A stretch of DNA of 64,000 nucleotides, from NCBI GenBank assembly GCA_965262745.1, contig OZ253558.1, positions 2,480,001 through 2,544,000 of the forward strand, written 5' to 3'. Positions within the stretch are counted from its first letter, which is position 1; every line of letters starts with the position of its first letter. This document shows, piece by piece, positions 1 to 8,142 of the stretch. The notes beneath the pieces are model-generated. The model had not been told where the DNA came from and did no database searches. It saw only the letters and a program-made list of their open reading frames with translations. Position numbers and translations under genes: made by a program. This stretch comes from JAJECS01 sp965262745. Its GTDB lineage: Bacteria > Chloroflexota > UBA11872.

Positions 1-40
1 GCCAAGCGGCCGCGACCGGCGGCGCGCCTGGAGGCTTGCA

Positions 41-1825
41 ATGGCAGTCACGCATTCGACCGACACGCCTGGGCGCGTCATTCCCATCCTTGAGGAAGAG
101 TTCGAGGACTTCGACACCGAGTCGACGGCCTTCCTGCGCCAGCAGCGTGATCCGGACTTGTTCACCGGCTTTCGGTTGAAGCAGGGGGTCTACGGGCAGC
201 GTCAGGCGGATGTCCAAATGATTCGGGTCAAGCTGCCGTTTGGCGGCGTCTCCGCCGATCAGCTCGACGCCTTCGGCGAAGTGGCGGAGCGGTTCGTACC
301 GCTGAAGAAGGGCCACGTCACCACACGGGAGAACATCCAGTATCACCACGTGCCGCTGCCGTTGGCGGCGATGGCAATTCGCGTGCTTGGCGACGCCGGG
401 CTGTCGAGCCGGGAGGCCTGCGGCAACACCGTGCGCAACGTGACGGGCGACCCGTGGGGCGGTGTCTGCGACGACGAAGTCTTCGACGCCACGCCCTACG
501 CCGGCGCCTTCGTGCGCTATTTCGTCCGGCATCCGCTGACGCAGCTCCTCCCGCGAAAATTCAAGGTGGCCTTCACCGGGTCCGAGACCGACCGCGTCGT
601 CACCGACATTCACGACCTCGGCTTCATCTCACAGATTCGGCACGAAGACGGCAAGGACGTGCACGGCTTTCGGATGGTGACCGGGGGCGGACTCTCGATC
701 ATGGCCAAGCGCGCCTTCGTGCTGTACGACTTCGTGCCGCTCACGGAGTACCTGCGCATTTCCGAGGCCGTGCTGCGCATCTTCGAGCGCTCCGACGATC
801 TGCGCCGCAACCGCGCCAAGGCGCGCATCAAGTTCCTGGTGCATCGAGTGGGCATCGAGGCCTTTCGGGAGATGGTCGAGGAGGAGCTGCAGGGCGACTG
901 GGCGCAGCGCACCTATCCGCTGGACGAGCTCGTGTACCTGGACGACGAGGCCGCCGACGCGCCGCCGTTGACCACGGACCAGCCGACGATCGCCGAGGCC
1001 GACCACGACATGTTCGAGCGCTTCATGCGCTCGAATGTGAAGGCGCAGATCCAGGAGGGATACGCTGCCGTTGAGGTCAAGATCACTCGCGGCGATCTAT
1101 CGCCGGAGCAATTCCGCGGCCTGTCGCGCATTCTGCGCGAGCACGGCTCCGGACGCGCTCGGACGACCCCGTGGCAGAACATCGTGCTGCGCTGGATTCC
1201 GCAAAACCGCGTCTACGACGTTTGGCGCGAGCTCTACGCGCTCGACATCGGCAACCCGGGCGCGCTTGAGATCACCGACGTCGTGAGCTGCCCCGGCACC
1301 GACAGCTGCAAGCTGGGCATCACCTCGTCAATGGGCCTGAGTCGCGCCGTCCAGGGCAAGATCGAGGAAATGAACATCCAGGACCACCTGACGCGACAGA
1401 TTCTGGTCAACATGAGCGGTTGCCCCAACTCCTGCGGCATGCACCACGTGGGCAACATCGGCTTCCACGGCGCGGCGATCAAGAGCGGCGACCGGCAGGT
1501 GCCCGCCTACCACGTCTTCGTCGGCGGCAACCGGCGCGCCGGCGAGCCCATGAAACTCGGCACACTTTTGCGCACCCGGCTCCCGGCCAAGCGCGTGCCG
1601 CTGGCCGTCGAGCGCTTGATCCTGGACTACGAAGACAACCGCGTGGAGGACGACGAGGCCTTCAACGCCTACGTCGATCGCCAGGGCAAGCTGTATTTCA
1701 GCAAGCTGCTCGCCGACCTGGCGCTGCCGCCCGAGTTCACCGACGAGAACCGGGAGGACTTCGTGGACTGGGAGCGCGACCGCCTCTACGTGCTCGAGCG
1801 CGGCGAAGGCGAGTGCGCCGTCTAG
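41..1825 (+). CDS. sir: Siroheme [4Fe-4S] sulfite/nitrite reductase, probably ferredoxin-dependent sulfite reductase
   Basis: Reduces sulfite to sulfide (or nitrite to ammonia) in the cytoplasm with a coupled siroheme and [4Fe-4S] cluster. The 594-residue length fits the single-chain ferredoxin-type enzymes. The four cluster cysteines are visible as CPGTDSC (C417, C423) and CPNSC (C461, C465), within the usual GCPNSCG-like context. The duplicated ferrodoxin-like halves are evident from the N-terminal stretch around KKGHVTTRENIQ and the later one around RTTPWQNIVLR. The ATG at 41 has GGAGG at 30-34 with 6-nt spacing. Sulfite rather than nitrite is inferred from the APS reductase, APS kinase and ATP sulfurylase genes that follow on the same strand and from the nearby siroheme-pathway genes. 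Confidence 0.9.
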   Translation: MAVTHSTDTPGRVIPILEEEFEDFDTESTAFLRQQRDPDLFTGFRLKQGVYGQRQADVQMIRVKLPFGGVSADQLDAFGEVAERFVPLKKGHVTTRENIQYHHVPLPLAAMAIRVLGDAGLSSREACGNTVRNVTGDPWGGVCDDEVFDATPYAGAFVRYFVRHPLTQLLPRKFKVAFTGSETDRVVTDIHDLGFISQIRHEDGKDVHGFRMVTGGGLSIMAKRAFVLYDFVPLTEYLRISEAVLRIFERSDDLRRNRAKARIKFLVHRVGIEAFREMVEEELQGDWAQRTYPLDELVYLDDEAADAPPLTTDQPTIAEADHDMFERFMRSNVKAQIQEGYAAVEVKITRGDLSPEQFRGLSRILREHGSGRARTTPWQNIVLRWIPQNRVYDVWRELYALDIGNPGALEITDVVSCPGTDSCKLGITSSMGLSRAVQGKIEEMNIQDHLTRQILVNMSGCPNSCGMHHVGNIGFHGAAIKSGDRQVPAYHVFVGGNRRAGEPMKLGTLLRTRLPAKRVPLAVERLILDYEDNRVEDDEAFNAYVDRQGKLYFSKLLADLALPPEFTDENREDFVDWERDRLYVLERGEGECAV

Positions 1826-1979
1826 AACGGGCGACGCTGCCAAGTGGTGGGGTGTGAGAGCCTCGGCAGCCTTTTAGGCGACGACAATCTGTTGACCCGG
1901 ACCTCGACCGCCCCATCAGCGCCTGCTCTCCCGAGAGTTGACATGTCATGCTGCGGTGCGGACACTTCTGACCAATATT

Positions 1980-2022
1980 CCCCGCCGTTCACCGCCTTCG
2001 GGAGGTGAACTGGCGGGGTTTT
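1980..2022 (+). terminator. Strong rho-independent terminator with UUCG tetraloop
   Basis: CCCCGCC-GTTCACC at 1980-1993 pairs with GGTGAAC at 2004-2010 and GGCGGGG at 2012-2018, with one bulged T at 2011. The inner CC-TTCG-GG closes with an exceptionally stable UUCG-type tetraloop, and TTTT follows at 2019-2022. It lies about 150 nt after the sulfite reductase stop and just before the next gene, so it should end sir transcription. It overlaps the possible TTG start at 2021 of the following reading frame, which argues for the ATG at 2054 there. Confidence 0.75.
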
Positions 2023-2053
2023 GCTGACTTCGACGACTCGTACGAAGGACGAA

Positions 2054-2860
2054 ATGACTGCTCCAAACCTGAGACGACAGAACGAAGCTCGAAAAGTACT
2101 TGATGAACTGTTCGATAGGCCCGACAAGGTCTGCGTAATCCACTACTCCTGCGAGAGTTTCTACGACCGCGAAGAGGGTCGTTCGCCTCGAATCACGTCA
2201 ATCGCAGTGCGTCGGCTTGATTCTGCGCAGACAATTTCATTCTCCATTCACCAAACAGCCGAGGTTAGCGAGACCTCGTTCGGGGAGATTAGAAAGCAGT
2301 ATAACAAGCTAGAATTCGAAATGTTACGGCGGTTTTTTGCTCACCTGAAAGCGCTCAAGGAAACGAAATATCTGCACTGGAATATGCGAGACTCAAACTA
2401 TGGGTTTCAGGCTATTGACCACAGGTTTCGCGTCTTGCAGGGACAAGGCGATGATCTGCATGTAGTCGACGATAAAGACAAGGTTGATTTGCCACGCATA
2501 CTTCACGATATCTATGGCGCAGACTATATCGGCCATCCGCGTCTAGAGCAATTGCTAAAGAAAAACGGAATTGGACCTCGTGATTTTCTGCCCGGAGCAG
2601 AAGAGGCAAAGGCCTTCGAAGAACAGAGATTTGCAGATTTACATCTATCGACTCTAAGGAAAGTTGATGTTATTGCAGACATTGCTCTTCGTGCGCATGA
2701 CGGCAATCTCAAGACGGATACGTCATGGCGTGCTATGCGGGGTGGGGGTATAGTCACAATTCTTAGATGGCTTGGTAGCCATCCTATATTTTCCATAGCT
2801 GTGGGGATTGTTGGAGTTGTGTCGCTTGTGCTGTCTATTGTTTTCAGATTTTGGCCCTAG
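2054..2860 (+). CDS. Unrecognised protein with a C-terminal membrane helix; possibly an RNase H-fold/exonuclease-like domain
   Basis: 268 residues from the ATG at 2054, which has GAAGGA at 2044-2049. I do not recognise a named family. Visible features are an N-terminal strand VCVIHYSCESFYD, a central YLHWNMRDSNYGF, then KVDLPRILHDIYG and LRKVDVIADIALRAHDG, and a final hydrophobic segment (IFSIAVGIVGVVSLVLSIVF) with a very short tail. The order of acidic and His/Asn motifs recalls DEDD-type 3'-5' exonucleases, but motif I lacks the first Asp, so this is only an analogy. The gene is clearly richer in A and T than its neighbours and uses codons such as ATA and AGA, which suggests recent transfer. 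It interrupts the sulfate assimilation cluster, behind a strong terminator. Confidence 0.6.
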   Translation: MTAPNLRRQNEARKVLDELFDRPDKVCVIHYSCESFYDREEGRSPRITSIAVRRLDSAQTISFSIHQTAEVSETSFGEIRKQYNKLEFEMLRRFFAHLKALKETKYLHWNMRDSNYGFQAIDHRFRVLQGQGDDLHVVDDKDKVDLPRILHDIYGADYIGHPRLEQLLKKNGIGPRDFLPGAEEAKAFEEQRFADLHLSTLRKVDVIADIALRAHDGNLKTDTSWRAMRGGGIVTILRWLGSHPIFSIAVGIVGVVSLVLSIVFRFWP

Positions 2861-3121
2861 GGATGGAGTTTCGGGTCAGTTAGGCGCATAGCGGAAATGC
2901 CTTCGAGGCGTGCTGAACGATCTAGCTATGGCTGCTGCCTGAGTTGTGGCGTCGCGTGGTCGACGCGAGTGTCTTCAGGATGCTGAGTCGGTTCTAGAGG
3001 CCGTGGAGCGGACACACCGGGTCGGTCGGCGCTACGCGTTCCGAGGGAGAGAGCTCGGAGGAAGCGGGGCAGTTGCGGTGCGGTGCACGCATCGAAGCCG
3101 CGGGGATGTTTCTGGCGATTC

Positions 3122-3149
3122 TTGATAAAGACGATCAACTTTGTACACT
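3122..3149 (+). promoter_or_regulatory. Candidate sigma-70-type promoter for the cysH-cysC-sat run
   Basis: TTGATA at 3122-3127 (5/6 to consensus) is followed after 16 nt by TACACT at 3144-3149 (4/6). Predicted transcription would start near 3156, about 24 nt before cysH. The rest of the 2861-3179 interval between the AT-rich gene and cysH shows nothing else I can name. No riboswitch fold was evident by eye. Confidence 0.4.
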
Positions 3150-3179
3150 TGGCCGCCCGTGGAGATCGAGACCTGAGTG

Positions 3180-3935
3180 ATGGCGGTGGCCACTCGCGCC
3201 GCGGCAGAAGTCGTCCTGCCGGACGCACAGCCGACGGTCGACCCGACTGAGATCGAGGCCGCGGCGCTGCGCCTCGAGACGGCGGCGCCCGAGGACATCC
3301 TTCGCTGGACTGTCGAGCGCTTCGGCCCCAGCGTGGCGGTCTCGTGCTCGTTTGGCGGGCCGAGCGGGATCGTTCTGGTGGACATGCTCGCCCGGCTGGC
3401 TCTGCTCGACCAGGTCGACGTGTACGTTGTCGACACCGGATTGTTGTTCGACGAGACCCACGCGCTTCGGGCGAACGTCGAGCGGCGTTACGGCTTCACG
3501 GCCTCGGTTTTCGCGCCGGCGCTAAGTCTGGACGCGCAAGCCGCGGCCTACGGCGACGCTCTGTGGACGCGGGACCCGAACGCCTGCTGCGGCATGCGCC
3601 GCGTGGCCCCCAACACTGAGGCTTTGCACGGGCGGGATGCCTGGGTCGCCGGGCTGCGGCGCGATCAGTCGCGCACGCGGGCGGATACGCCCGTGGTCGG
3701 GTGGAACGCCCGCCACAGCCTCGTCAAGGTGGCGCCGCTGGCGAGCTGGACCGAAGCCATGATCTGGGACTACGTGCGCCGCTACGACACGCCGGTCAAC
3801 GCCCTGCACGCCGAGGGCTATCCCAGTCTCGGCTGCACGGTCTGCACGACTCAGACGGGTGCCGGCGAGGACCTGCGGGCTGGGCGCTGGCGCGGCACCG
3901 ACAAGACCGAGTGCGGTCTGCACTGGCAGATCTGA
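3180..3935 (+). CDS. cysH: Adenylyl-sulfate (APS/PAPS) reductase, [4Fe-4S] type
   Basis: Reduces activated sulfate to sulfite, giving the substrate for the sulfite reductase at 41-1825. From the ATG at 3180 the protein has 251 residues (a GTG at 3177 is an alternative). It has the PP-loop-like VSCSFGGPSG near the N-terminus, then CCGMRR (C136, C137) and CTVC (C219, C222), the four cysteines that bind a [4Fe-4S] cluster in APS-type reductases. The C-terminal ECGLH (C245) carries the catalytic cysteine. The family knowledge says CC/CxxC proteins prefer APS, although some accept PAPS. The neighbouring cysC makes PAPS, so the actual substrate is unresolved. It heads a run of same-strand genes. 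Confidence 0.88.
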   Translation: MAVATRAAAEVVLPDAQPTVDPTEIEAAALRLETAAPEDILRWTVERFGPSVAVSCSFGGPSGIVLVDMLARLALLDQVDVYVVDTGLLFDETHALRANVERRYGFTASVFAPALSLDAQAAAYGDALWTRDPNACCGMRRVAPNTEALHGRDAWVAGLRRDQSRTRADTPVVGWNARHSLVKVAPLASWTEAMIWDYVRRYDTPVNALHAEGYPSLGCTVCTTQTGAGEDLRAGRWRGTDKTECGLHWQI

Positions 3936-3993
3936 CAGCCAACCGCTGCCGCGCGACACGACGCATCACCAACTTGAAGGGACGCTGCCTCAC

Positions 3994-4599
3994 GTGAATT
4001 CTGCTGGAGTCACTATCTGGTTCACCGGCCTCTCGGGCGCCGGCAAGACCACGCTGGCCAATCTGCTGGCGCCGGAGTTGGAAGCCCGCGGGCATAGCGT
4101 CGAGAAGCTCGACGGCGACGTGGTTCGCGCGCACTTGAGCAAGGGACTGGGATTTTCAAAGGAAGATCGCGACACCAACGTCCGGCGCATTGGATGGGTG
4201 GCGGCGCTTGGCACTCGCCTGGGCGGCACGATGCTCGTCTCGGCCATCTCGCCCTATCGCGACGTGCGTCGCGAGGTGCGCGCCATGACTCCTGCGTTCT
4301 TCGAGGTTTACGTCCAGTGCCCGCTCGACGAGTTGGTGCGGCGCGACCCGAAGGGCCTCTACAAGAAGGCTCTGGCTGGCGAGATCGCCAATTTCACCGG
4401 CGTCTCGGACCCCTACGAAGCACCGGCGCACCCGGAGGTGGCAGTGAACACCGCGAGTGAAACGCCCGAAGCGTCGCTGCGGAAAATATTGGCCGCGCTG
4501 GAGCGGCACGGATATCTGGCCAGCGGCAATGGGCAGGTTGCGCCAGGGAACGCCAGGCCGGCGGACCGCACGGCCGCAGCCGCGGGTGCCGTCCGATGA
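3994..4599 (+). CDS. cysC: Adenylyl-sulfate kinase
   Basis: Phosphorylates APS to PAPS using ATP. The 201-residue protein from the GTG at 3994 matches the usual family length, and GAAGGGA lies at 3976-3982. The reading frame is open further upstream inside cysH but shows no homology there. Motifs are the P-loop GLSGAGKTT, DGDVVR, GLGFSKEDRDTNVRRIGW, AISPYRDVRREVR and the lid segment KGLYKKALAGEI followed by FTGVSDPYEAP. It starts 58 nt after cysH and overlaps sat by 4 nt (ATGA), so coupling with ATP sulfurylase is likely. PAPS could serve sulfate reduction or sulfotransferases. Confidence 0.92.
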   Translation: MNSAGVTIWFTGLSGAGKTTLANLLAPELEARGHSVEKLDGDVVRAHLSKGLGFSKEDRDTNVRRIGWVAALGTRLGGTMLVSAISPYRDVRREVRAMTPAFFEVYVQCPLDELVRRDPKGLYKKALAGEIANFTGVSDPYEAPAHPEVAVNTASETPEASLRKILAALERHGYLASGNGQVAPGNARPADRTAAAAGAVR

Positions 4600-5678
4600 C
4601 GGCCGTCGCCGCGCCGGCGTCCGTGCGCCTCGGCGAGCGGCAGCTAAACGATGTCGAGCTGCTGCGGGTCGGTGCCTACGCCCCGCTGACCGGCTTCATG
4701 ACTCGCGCCGACTACACGCGCGTGGTTGACGAGATGCACCTCGCCGACGGCGCGCCGTGGTCCATGCCGATCACGCTGGCGGTCGACGACGCGACGGCGG
4801 CGGTTGCCGAAGGGGACTCCCTCGCGCTGCTGGACCAATCCGGCCGCCCGGTGGGGCGTCTCGAGGTGCGGGAGAAGTTCCGCTACAACAAACAGCGTGA
4901 GGCGCAGCAGGTCTACCGCACCACGGACGAAGCGCACCCCGGCGTCGCGGCGCTCTACGCCCAAGGCGACACCCTGCTGGGTGGCCCGGTGCACCATGCT
5001 GCCGCGGCGCCCACGGGTTGGTTCGCCGAGTACCGGCTGACCCCGGCCGAGCTCAAGGCCGAGTTCGCGGCGCGCGGCTGGCGCACCATCGTCGGGTTTC
5101 AGACGCGCAATCCGGTCCATCGGGCGCATGAATACATTCAGAAAGCAGCGTTGGAGACCGTGGACGGGCTGCTGCTCCACCCGCTGGTTGGCGAGACCAA
5201 GGACGACGACGTGCCCGCGGACGTCCGCATGCGCTGCTACCAGGTGCTGCTCGAGAAGTACTACCCTCGCGATCGCACGATTCTGGCCGTGCTGCCCGCG
5301 GCGATGCGCTATGCCGGCCCCCGCGAGGCGGTCTTCCACGCGCTCGTCCGCCGCAACTACGGCTGCACCCACTTCATCGTGGGGCGCGACCATGCCGGCG
5401 TCGGGAACTACTACGGCAGCTACGATGCCCAACACATCTTCGCGGAGTTTGATCCCGGCGAGCTTGGCATCACGCCGCTATGCTTCGAGCATGCCTTCTG
5501 GTGCCGCGCGTGCAGCGGCATGGCCACCACCAAAACATGTCCCCACGAACCGTCCGAGCGCACGTTCTTGAGCGGCACTGCCGTTCGGGAGCTGCTGCGG
5601 GCGAATCAGGCGCTGCCCGTGGAGTTCACCCGCCCCGAGGTGGCGCGTGAGCTTGTGGCGGCCTACCGGCGCGACTAG
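4596..5678 (+). CDS. sat: Sulfate adenylyltransferase (ATP sulfurylase)
   Basis: Activates sulfate with ATP to APS, the first step of sulfate assimilation. It has 360 residues, slightly short for the homo-oligomeric family but with the key parts present: the N-terminal PUA-like region (GAYAPLTGFM), the nucleotide-binding QTRNPVHRAHEY, and GRDHAGVGNYYG. A cysteine group near the C-terminus (CRACSGM and KTCPH) resembles the zinc-type insertion of some bacterial enzymes. The start codon overlaps the cysC stop as ATGA. Confidence 0.93.
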   Translation: MTAVAAPASVRLGERQLNDVELLRVGAYAPLTGFMTRADYTRVVDEMHLADGAPWSMPITLAVDDATAAVAEGDSLALLDQSGRPVGRLEVREKFRYNKQREAQQVYRTTDEAHPGVAALYAQGDTLLGGPVHHAAAAPTGWFAEYRLTPAELKAEFAARGWRTIVGFQTRNPVHRAHEYIQKAALETVDGLLLHPLVGETKDDDVPADVRMRCYQVLLEKYYPRDRTILAVLPAAMRYAGPREAVFHALVRRNYGCTHFIVGRDHAGVGNYYGSYDAQHIFAEFDPGELGITPLCFEHAFWCRACSGMATTKTCPHEPSERTFLSGTAVRELLRANQALPVEFTRPEVARELVAAYRRD

Positions 5679-5702
5679 CGGAGGTCTGCGCGCCGGCTCC
5701 CA

Positions 5703-6629
5703 ATGCGTACCGGGCGGGCTGCCGTGAGCCGCTCTGGGCCGTCGCTGCTGCGAGTCGCCACACGCGGGACGCCGCTGGCGCGCGCCCAAACCGCCCTCGT
5801 CGTCGCCGCGCTGCAGCGCGCCTATCCCCACCTGCGTTGCGAGGCGGTGGTGGTGCGCACCACCGGCGACGCCGACACCACGCGGCCCATTGCGGCCCTC
5901 GGCGAGCGCGGCGTCTTCACCAAGGCGCTCCAGGACGCCCTGCTCGAGGGGCGGGCGGATGCGGCGGTGCACAGTTACAAGGACATGCCCACCGAGCCCG
6001 TGCCCGGCCTGACGATCGCGGCCGTGCCGGCGCGCGGGGACCCTCGCGAGGCGCTCGTCGCCGGCTCGGTGCGCGCGCTGCGAGACTTCAAGCCCGGTGC
6101 GACCATCGGCACCAGCAGTCCCCGGCGCGGTGCGCAGGCGTTGCGGCAGCGCCCGGATTTGAACATCGTGCCGCTGCGCGGCAGCGTAGGGTCACGTGTG
6201 GCCGCCCAGCAGCGCGGTGACATTGAGGGGACGATCATGGCCGTCGCCGGGTTGCAGCGCGCCGGACTCGCCGGGGCGATCTCCGCCGTGCTCGAACCGC
6301 CCGCATTTCTGCCGGCGCCTGCCCAAGCAGCGTTGGCGGTCGAGGTGCCGGCGGACCGTCCGGACGTGCTCGCGCTCATCGAAGGGATCGACGACGCAGT
6401 GACGCGCATCGCCACCACCGCCGAGCGGGCGTTTTTGCACGAGCTTCAAGGCGGCTGCTCGTTGCCGGCCGCGGCGCTCGCGACCGTCAGTGGCGGCGAC
6501 CTCGTGCTGGACACCGCCGTCTATGCGGACGGCGGTGTCGTGCGCACCCGCCGGCGCGGTCCCGCCGCGGAGGCGGCGGCGTTGGGGCGCGAGGCGGCGG
6601 CCGAGACCGTGGCTCGAGGCGTGACGTGA
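5703..6629 (+). CDS. hemC: Hydroxymethylbilane synthase (porphobilinogen deaminase)
   Basis: Polymerises four porphobilinogen units into hydroxymethylbilane in the cytoplasm. The 308-residue protein shows TRGTPLARAQ, SYKDMPTE, GTSSPRRGAQ and LRGSVGSRVAAQ for substrate and cofactor binding, plus the dipyrromethane cofactor cysteine C252 in QGGCSLPAA. It begins 24 nt after sat. With cobA, hemD and hemB next door it supplies uroporphyrinogen III, from which siroheme for the sulfite reductase can be made. Confidence 0.93.
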   Translation: MRTGRAAVSRSGPSLLRVATRGTPLARAQTALVVAALQRAYPHLRCEAVVVRTTGDADTTRPIAALGERGVFTKALQDALLEGRADAAVHSYKDMPTEPVPGLTIAAVPARGDPREALVAGSVRALRDFKPGATIGTSSPRRGAQALRQRPDLNIVPLRGSVGSRVAAQQRGDIEGTIMAVAGLQRAGLAGAISAVLEPPAFLPAPAQAALAVEVPADRPDVLALIEGIDDAVTRIATTAERAFLHELQGGCSLPAAALATVSGGDLVLDTAVYADGGVVRTRRRGPAAEAAALGREAAAETVARGVT

Positions 6630-7372
6630 CCGCGCAGCCCGGCACGGTGCACCTCGTGGGGGCCGGTCCCGGCGATCCGGGACTTATCACGGTCCGCGGC
6701 CGGCAGATTCTGCAGAGCGCCGACATCGTGGTGTACGACCGCCTCGTCGCGCCGGAGTTGGTGGAGTCCGCCAAGCCAACCGCGGTGCGCGTGCCCGCCG
6801 GCAAGGCCCCGGGACGGCGCGGGCCGTCCCAGGCTCAGATCAACGCGCAAATCATCGAGCATGCGCGGGCCGGGCGGTCGGTATGCCGCCTCAAGGGCGG
6901 CGACTCGTTCGTGTTCGGACGCGGCGCGGAGGAGATTGCCGCCGTCGCGGCGGCGGGGATTCCCTGGGACGTCGTGCCGGGCGTAACCTCGGCCATTGCC
7001 GCGCCCGCCACGGCCGGGATCCCGCTGACGCATCGCGACTGGGCCTCCACGGCGACGCTGGTGACGGGCCACGAGGGCGAGGCCAAGGGCGGCTCGCCGG
7101 TCGACTGGGCCGCGGTTGCCGCCGCCGGCGGCACGATCGTCATCCTCATGGGCGTCGCCACCCTGGCAACGACCTGTGAGCGGCTCATCGCCGGCGGACG
7201 CTCGTCGTCGGAGCCCGTGGCCGTCATCGAACGGGCCACGCGGCCCGACCAGCGTGTCACGATCGGCACCTTGGCCGACATCGCCGACACCGCCGAGCGG
7301 CTGGCGGTGCGCAACCCGGCGGTGATCGTCGTGGGTCAGGTGGTCCGGGCCTTGCAGGGCGGCACGCCATGA
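6626..7372 (+). CDS. cobA: Uroporphyrinogen-III C-methyltransferase
   Basis: Adds two SAM-derived methyl groups to uroporphyrinogen III to give precorrin-2, the branch point to siroheme and cobalamin. The 248 residues carry the classical VHLVGAGPGDPGLIT start, YDRLV, RLKGGDSFVFGRGAEE, PGVTSAIAAPA, GIPLTHRD and a TGHEG motif. GTG at 6626 overlaps the hemC stop (GTGA) and the end overlaps hemD, so the set is probably one transcript. No precorrin-2 dehydrogenase/ferrochelatase is in the window. Confidence 0.93.
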   Translation: MTAQPGTVHLVGAGPGDPGLITVRGRQILQSADIVVYDRLVAPELVESAKPTAVRVPAGKAPGRRGPSQAQINAQIIEHARAGRSVCRLKGGDSFVFGRGAEEIAAVAAAGIPWDVVPGVTSAIAAPATAGIPLTHRDWASTATLVTGHEGEAKGGSPVDWAAVAAAGGTIVILMGVATLATTCERLIAGGRSSSEPVAVIERATRPDQRVTIGTLADIADTAERLAVRNPAVIVVGQVVRALQGGTP

Positions 7373-8142
7373 CCCGCCAGCCTCGCGTCGTGGTGACGCG
7401 TCCGCAGGACGCCTCGGAAGACCTGATGGACCGGCTCGAGGCGTTGGGGTTCGAGGTCGTGCACGTGCCCGCCATCGAGATCGGCCCACCGCGCAGCTAC
7501 GAGGCGCTGGATCGCCTGGTAGCCGACCCGGCCCAAGCCGACTGGCTGCTCTTCACCAGCCGCAACGCCGTGCGCTATTTCGTGCAGCGCAGCCGGCGCC
7601 TGCGGCGGCCGCGGGCCGTGCCGGACGGTGTGCGAGTCGCGGTCGTCGGGCCGGCGACTCGCGCCGCCTGTGACCGCGCCGGGATTGACGTGCATCTGGA
7701 ATCATCGGGAAGGACCGGCCACGATCTAGCGCAGGAGGTCATGGCGTGCGCGGATGCGGGCACCGCCGCCGTCGTCGTGCAAGCCGAAGGCGGGCGGACG
7801 GATGCAACCGATCTGCTGGCAATAGCTGGATTTCAGGCGCGGTCGGTGGCGGCCTACCGCACCCGCAGCGCCAAGGTGCCGCCGACGGTGGTGCAGGCCA
7901 TCAGGGACGGCGAGGTCGACGCGCTCGCGTTCGCCAGCCCGTCGAGCGTTGTCAGCTTCGCCATCGCGCTTGGGGGGCTCGGCAAGGCGGCGGCGTCGGT
8001 GCGCATCGCCGTCATTGGTCAGACCACGGCGGACGCGTGCCGGCGCGCCGGACGCGCCCCGGACGTGGTGGCACGGGAGTCCTCCGGGGCGGCGCTGGCG
8101 GAGGCCGTCGCCGGGGCGATTCAACCGGCGGGTGCCGTCTGA
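7369..8142 (+). CDS. hemD: Uroporphyrinogen-III synthase
   Basis: Cyclises hydroxymethylbilane to uroporphyrinogen III with inversion of ring D. Sequence conservation in this family is low. The call rests on the bilobed pattern: RVVVTRPQDASEDLMDRLEALG at the start, LLFTSRNAVRYF, a second lobe with VVVQAEGGR and ALAFASPSSVVSF, and on the position between cobA and hemB. The length of 257 residues is normal. ATGA overlap with cobA and a one-base TGATG overlap with hemB suggest translational coupling. Confidence 0.88.
   Translation: MTRQPRVVVTRPQDASEDLMDRLEALGFEVVHVPAIEIGPPRSYEALDRLVADPAQADWLLFTSRNAVRYFVQRSRRLRRPRAVPDGVRVAVVGPATRAACDRAGIDVHLESSGRTGHDLAQEVMACADAGTAAVVVQAEGGRTDATDLLAIAGFQARSVAAYRTRSAKVPPTVVQAIRDGEVDALAFASPSSVVSFAIALGGLGKAAASVRIAVIGQTTADACRRAGRAPDVVARESSGAALAEAVAGAIQPAGAV

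Noticed and set aside
1836..1870. Terminator GCTGCC/GGCAGC directly after sulfite reductase
   Set aside because: Only a 6-bp stem with a 23-nt loop. The much stronger hairpin at 1980-2022 is a better candidate.
2021..2053. TTG start for the AT-rich gene
   Set aside because: It lies within the terminator T-run and has no ribosome site. The ATG at 2054 has GAAGGA.
2861..3121. Riboswitch (SAM or similar) before cysH
   Set aside because: No paired elements or known core sequence could be recognised by eye.
3859..3993. N-terminal extension of APS kinase
   Set aside because: It overlaps cysH and shows no family similarity. The protein family begins at about the GTG at 3994.
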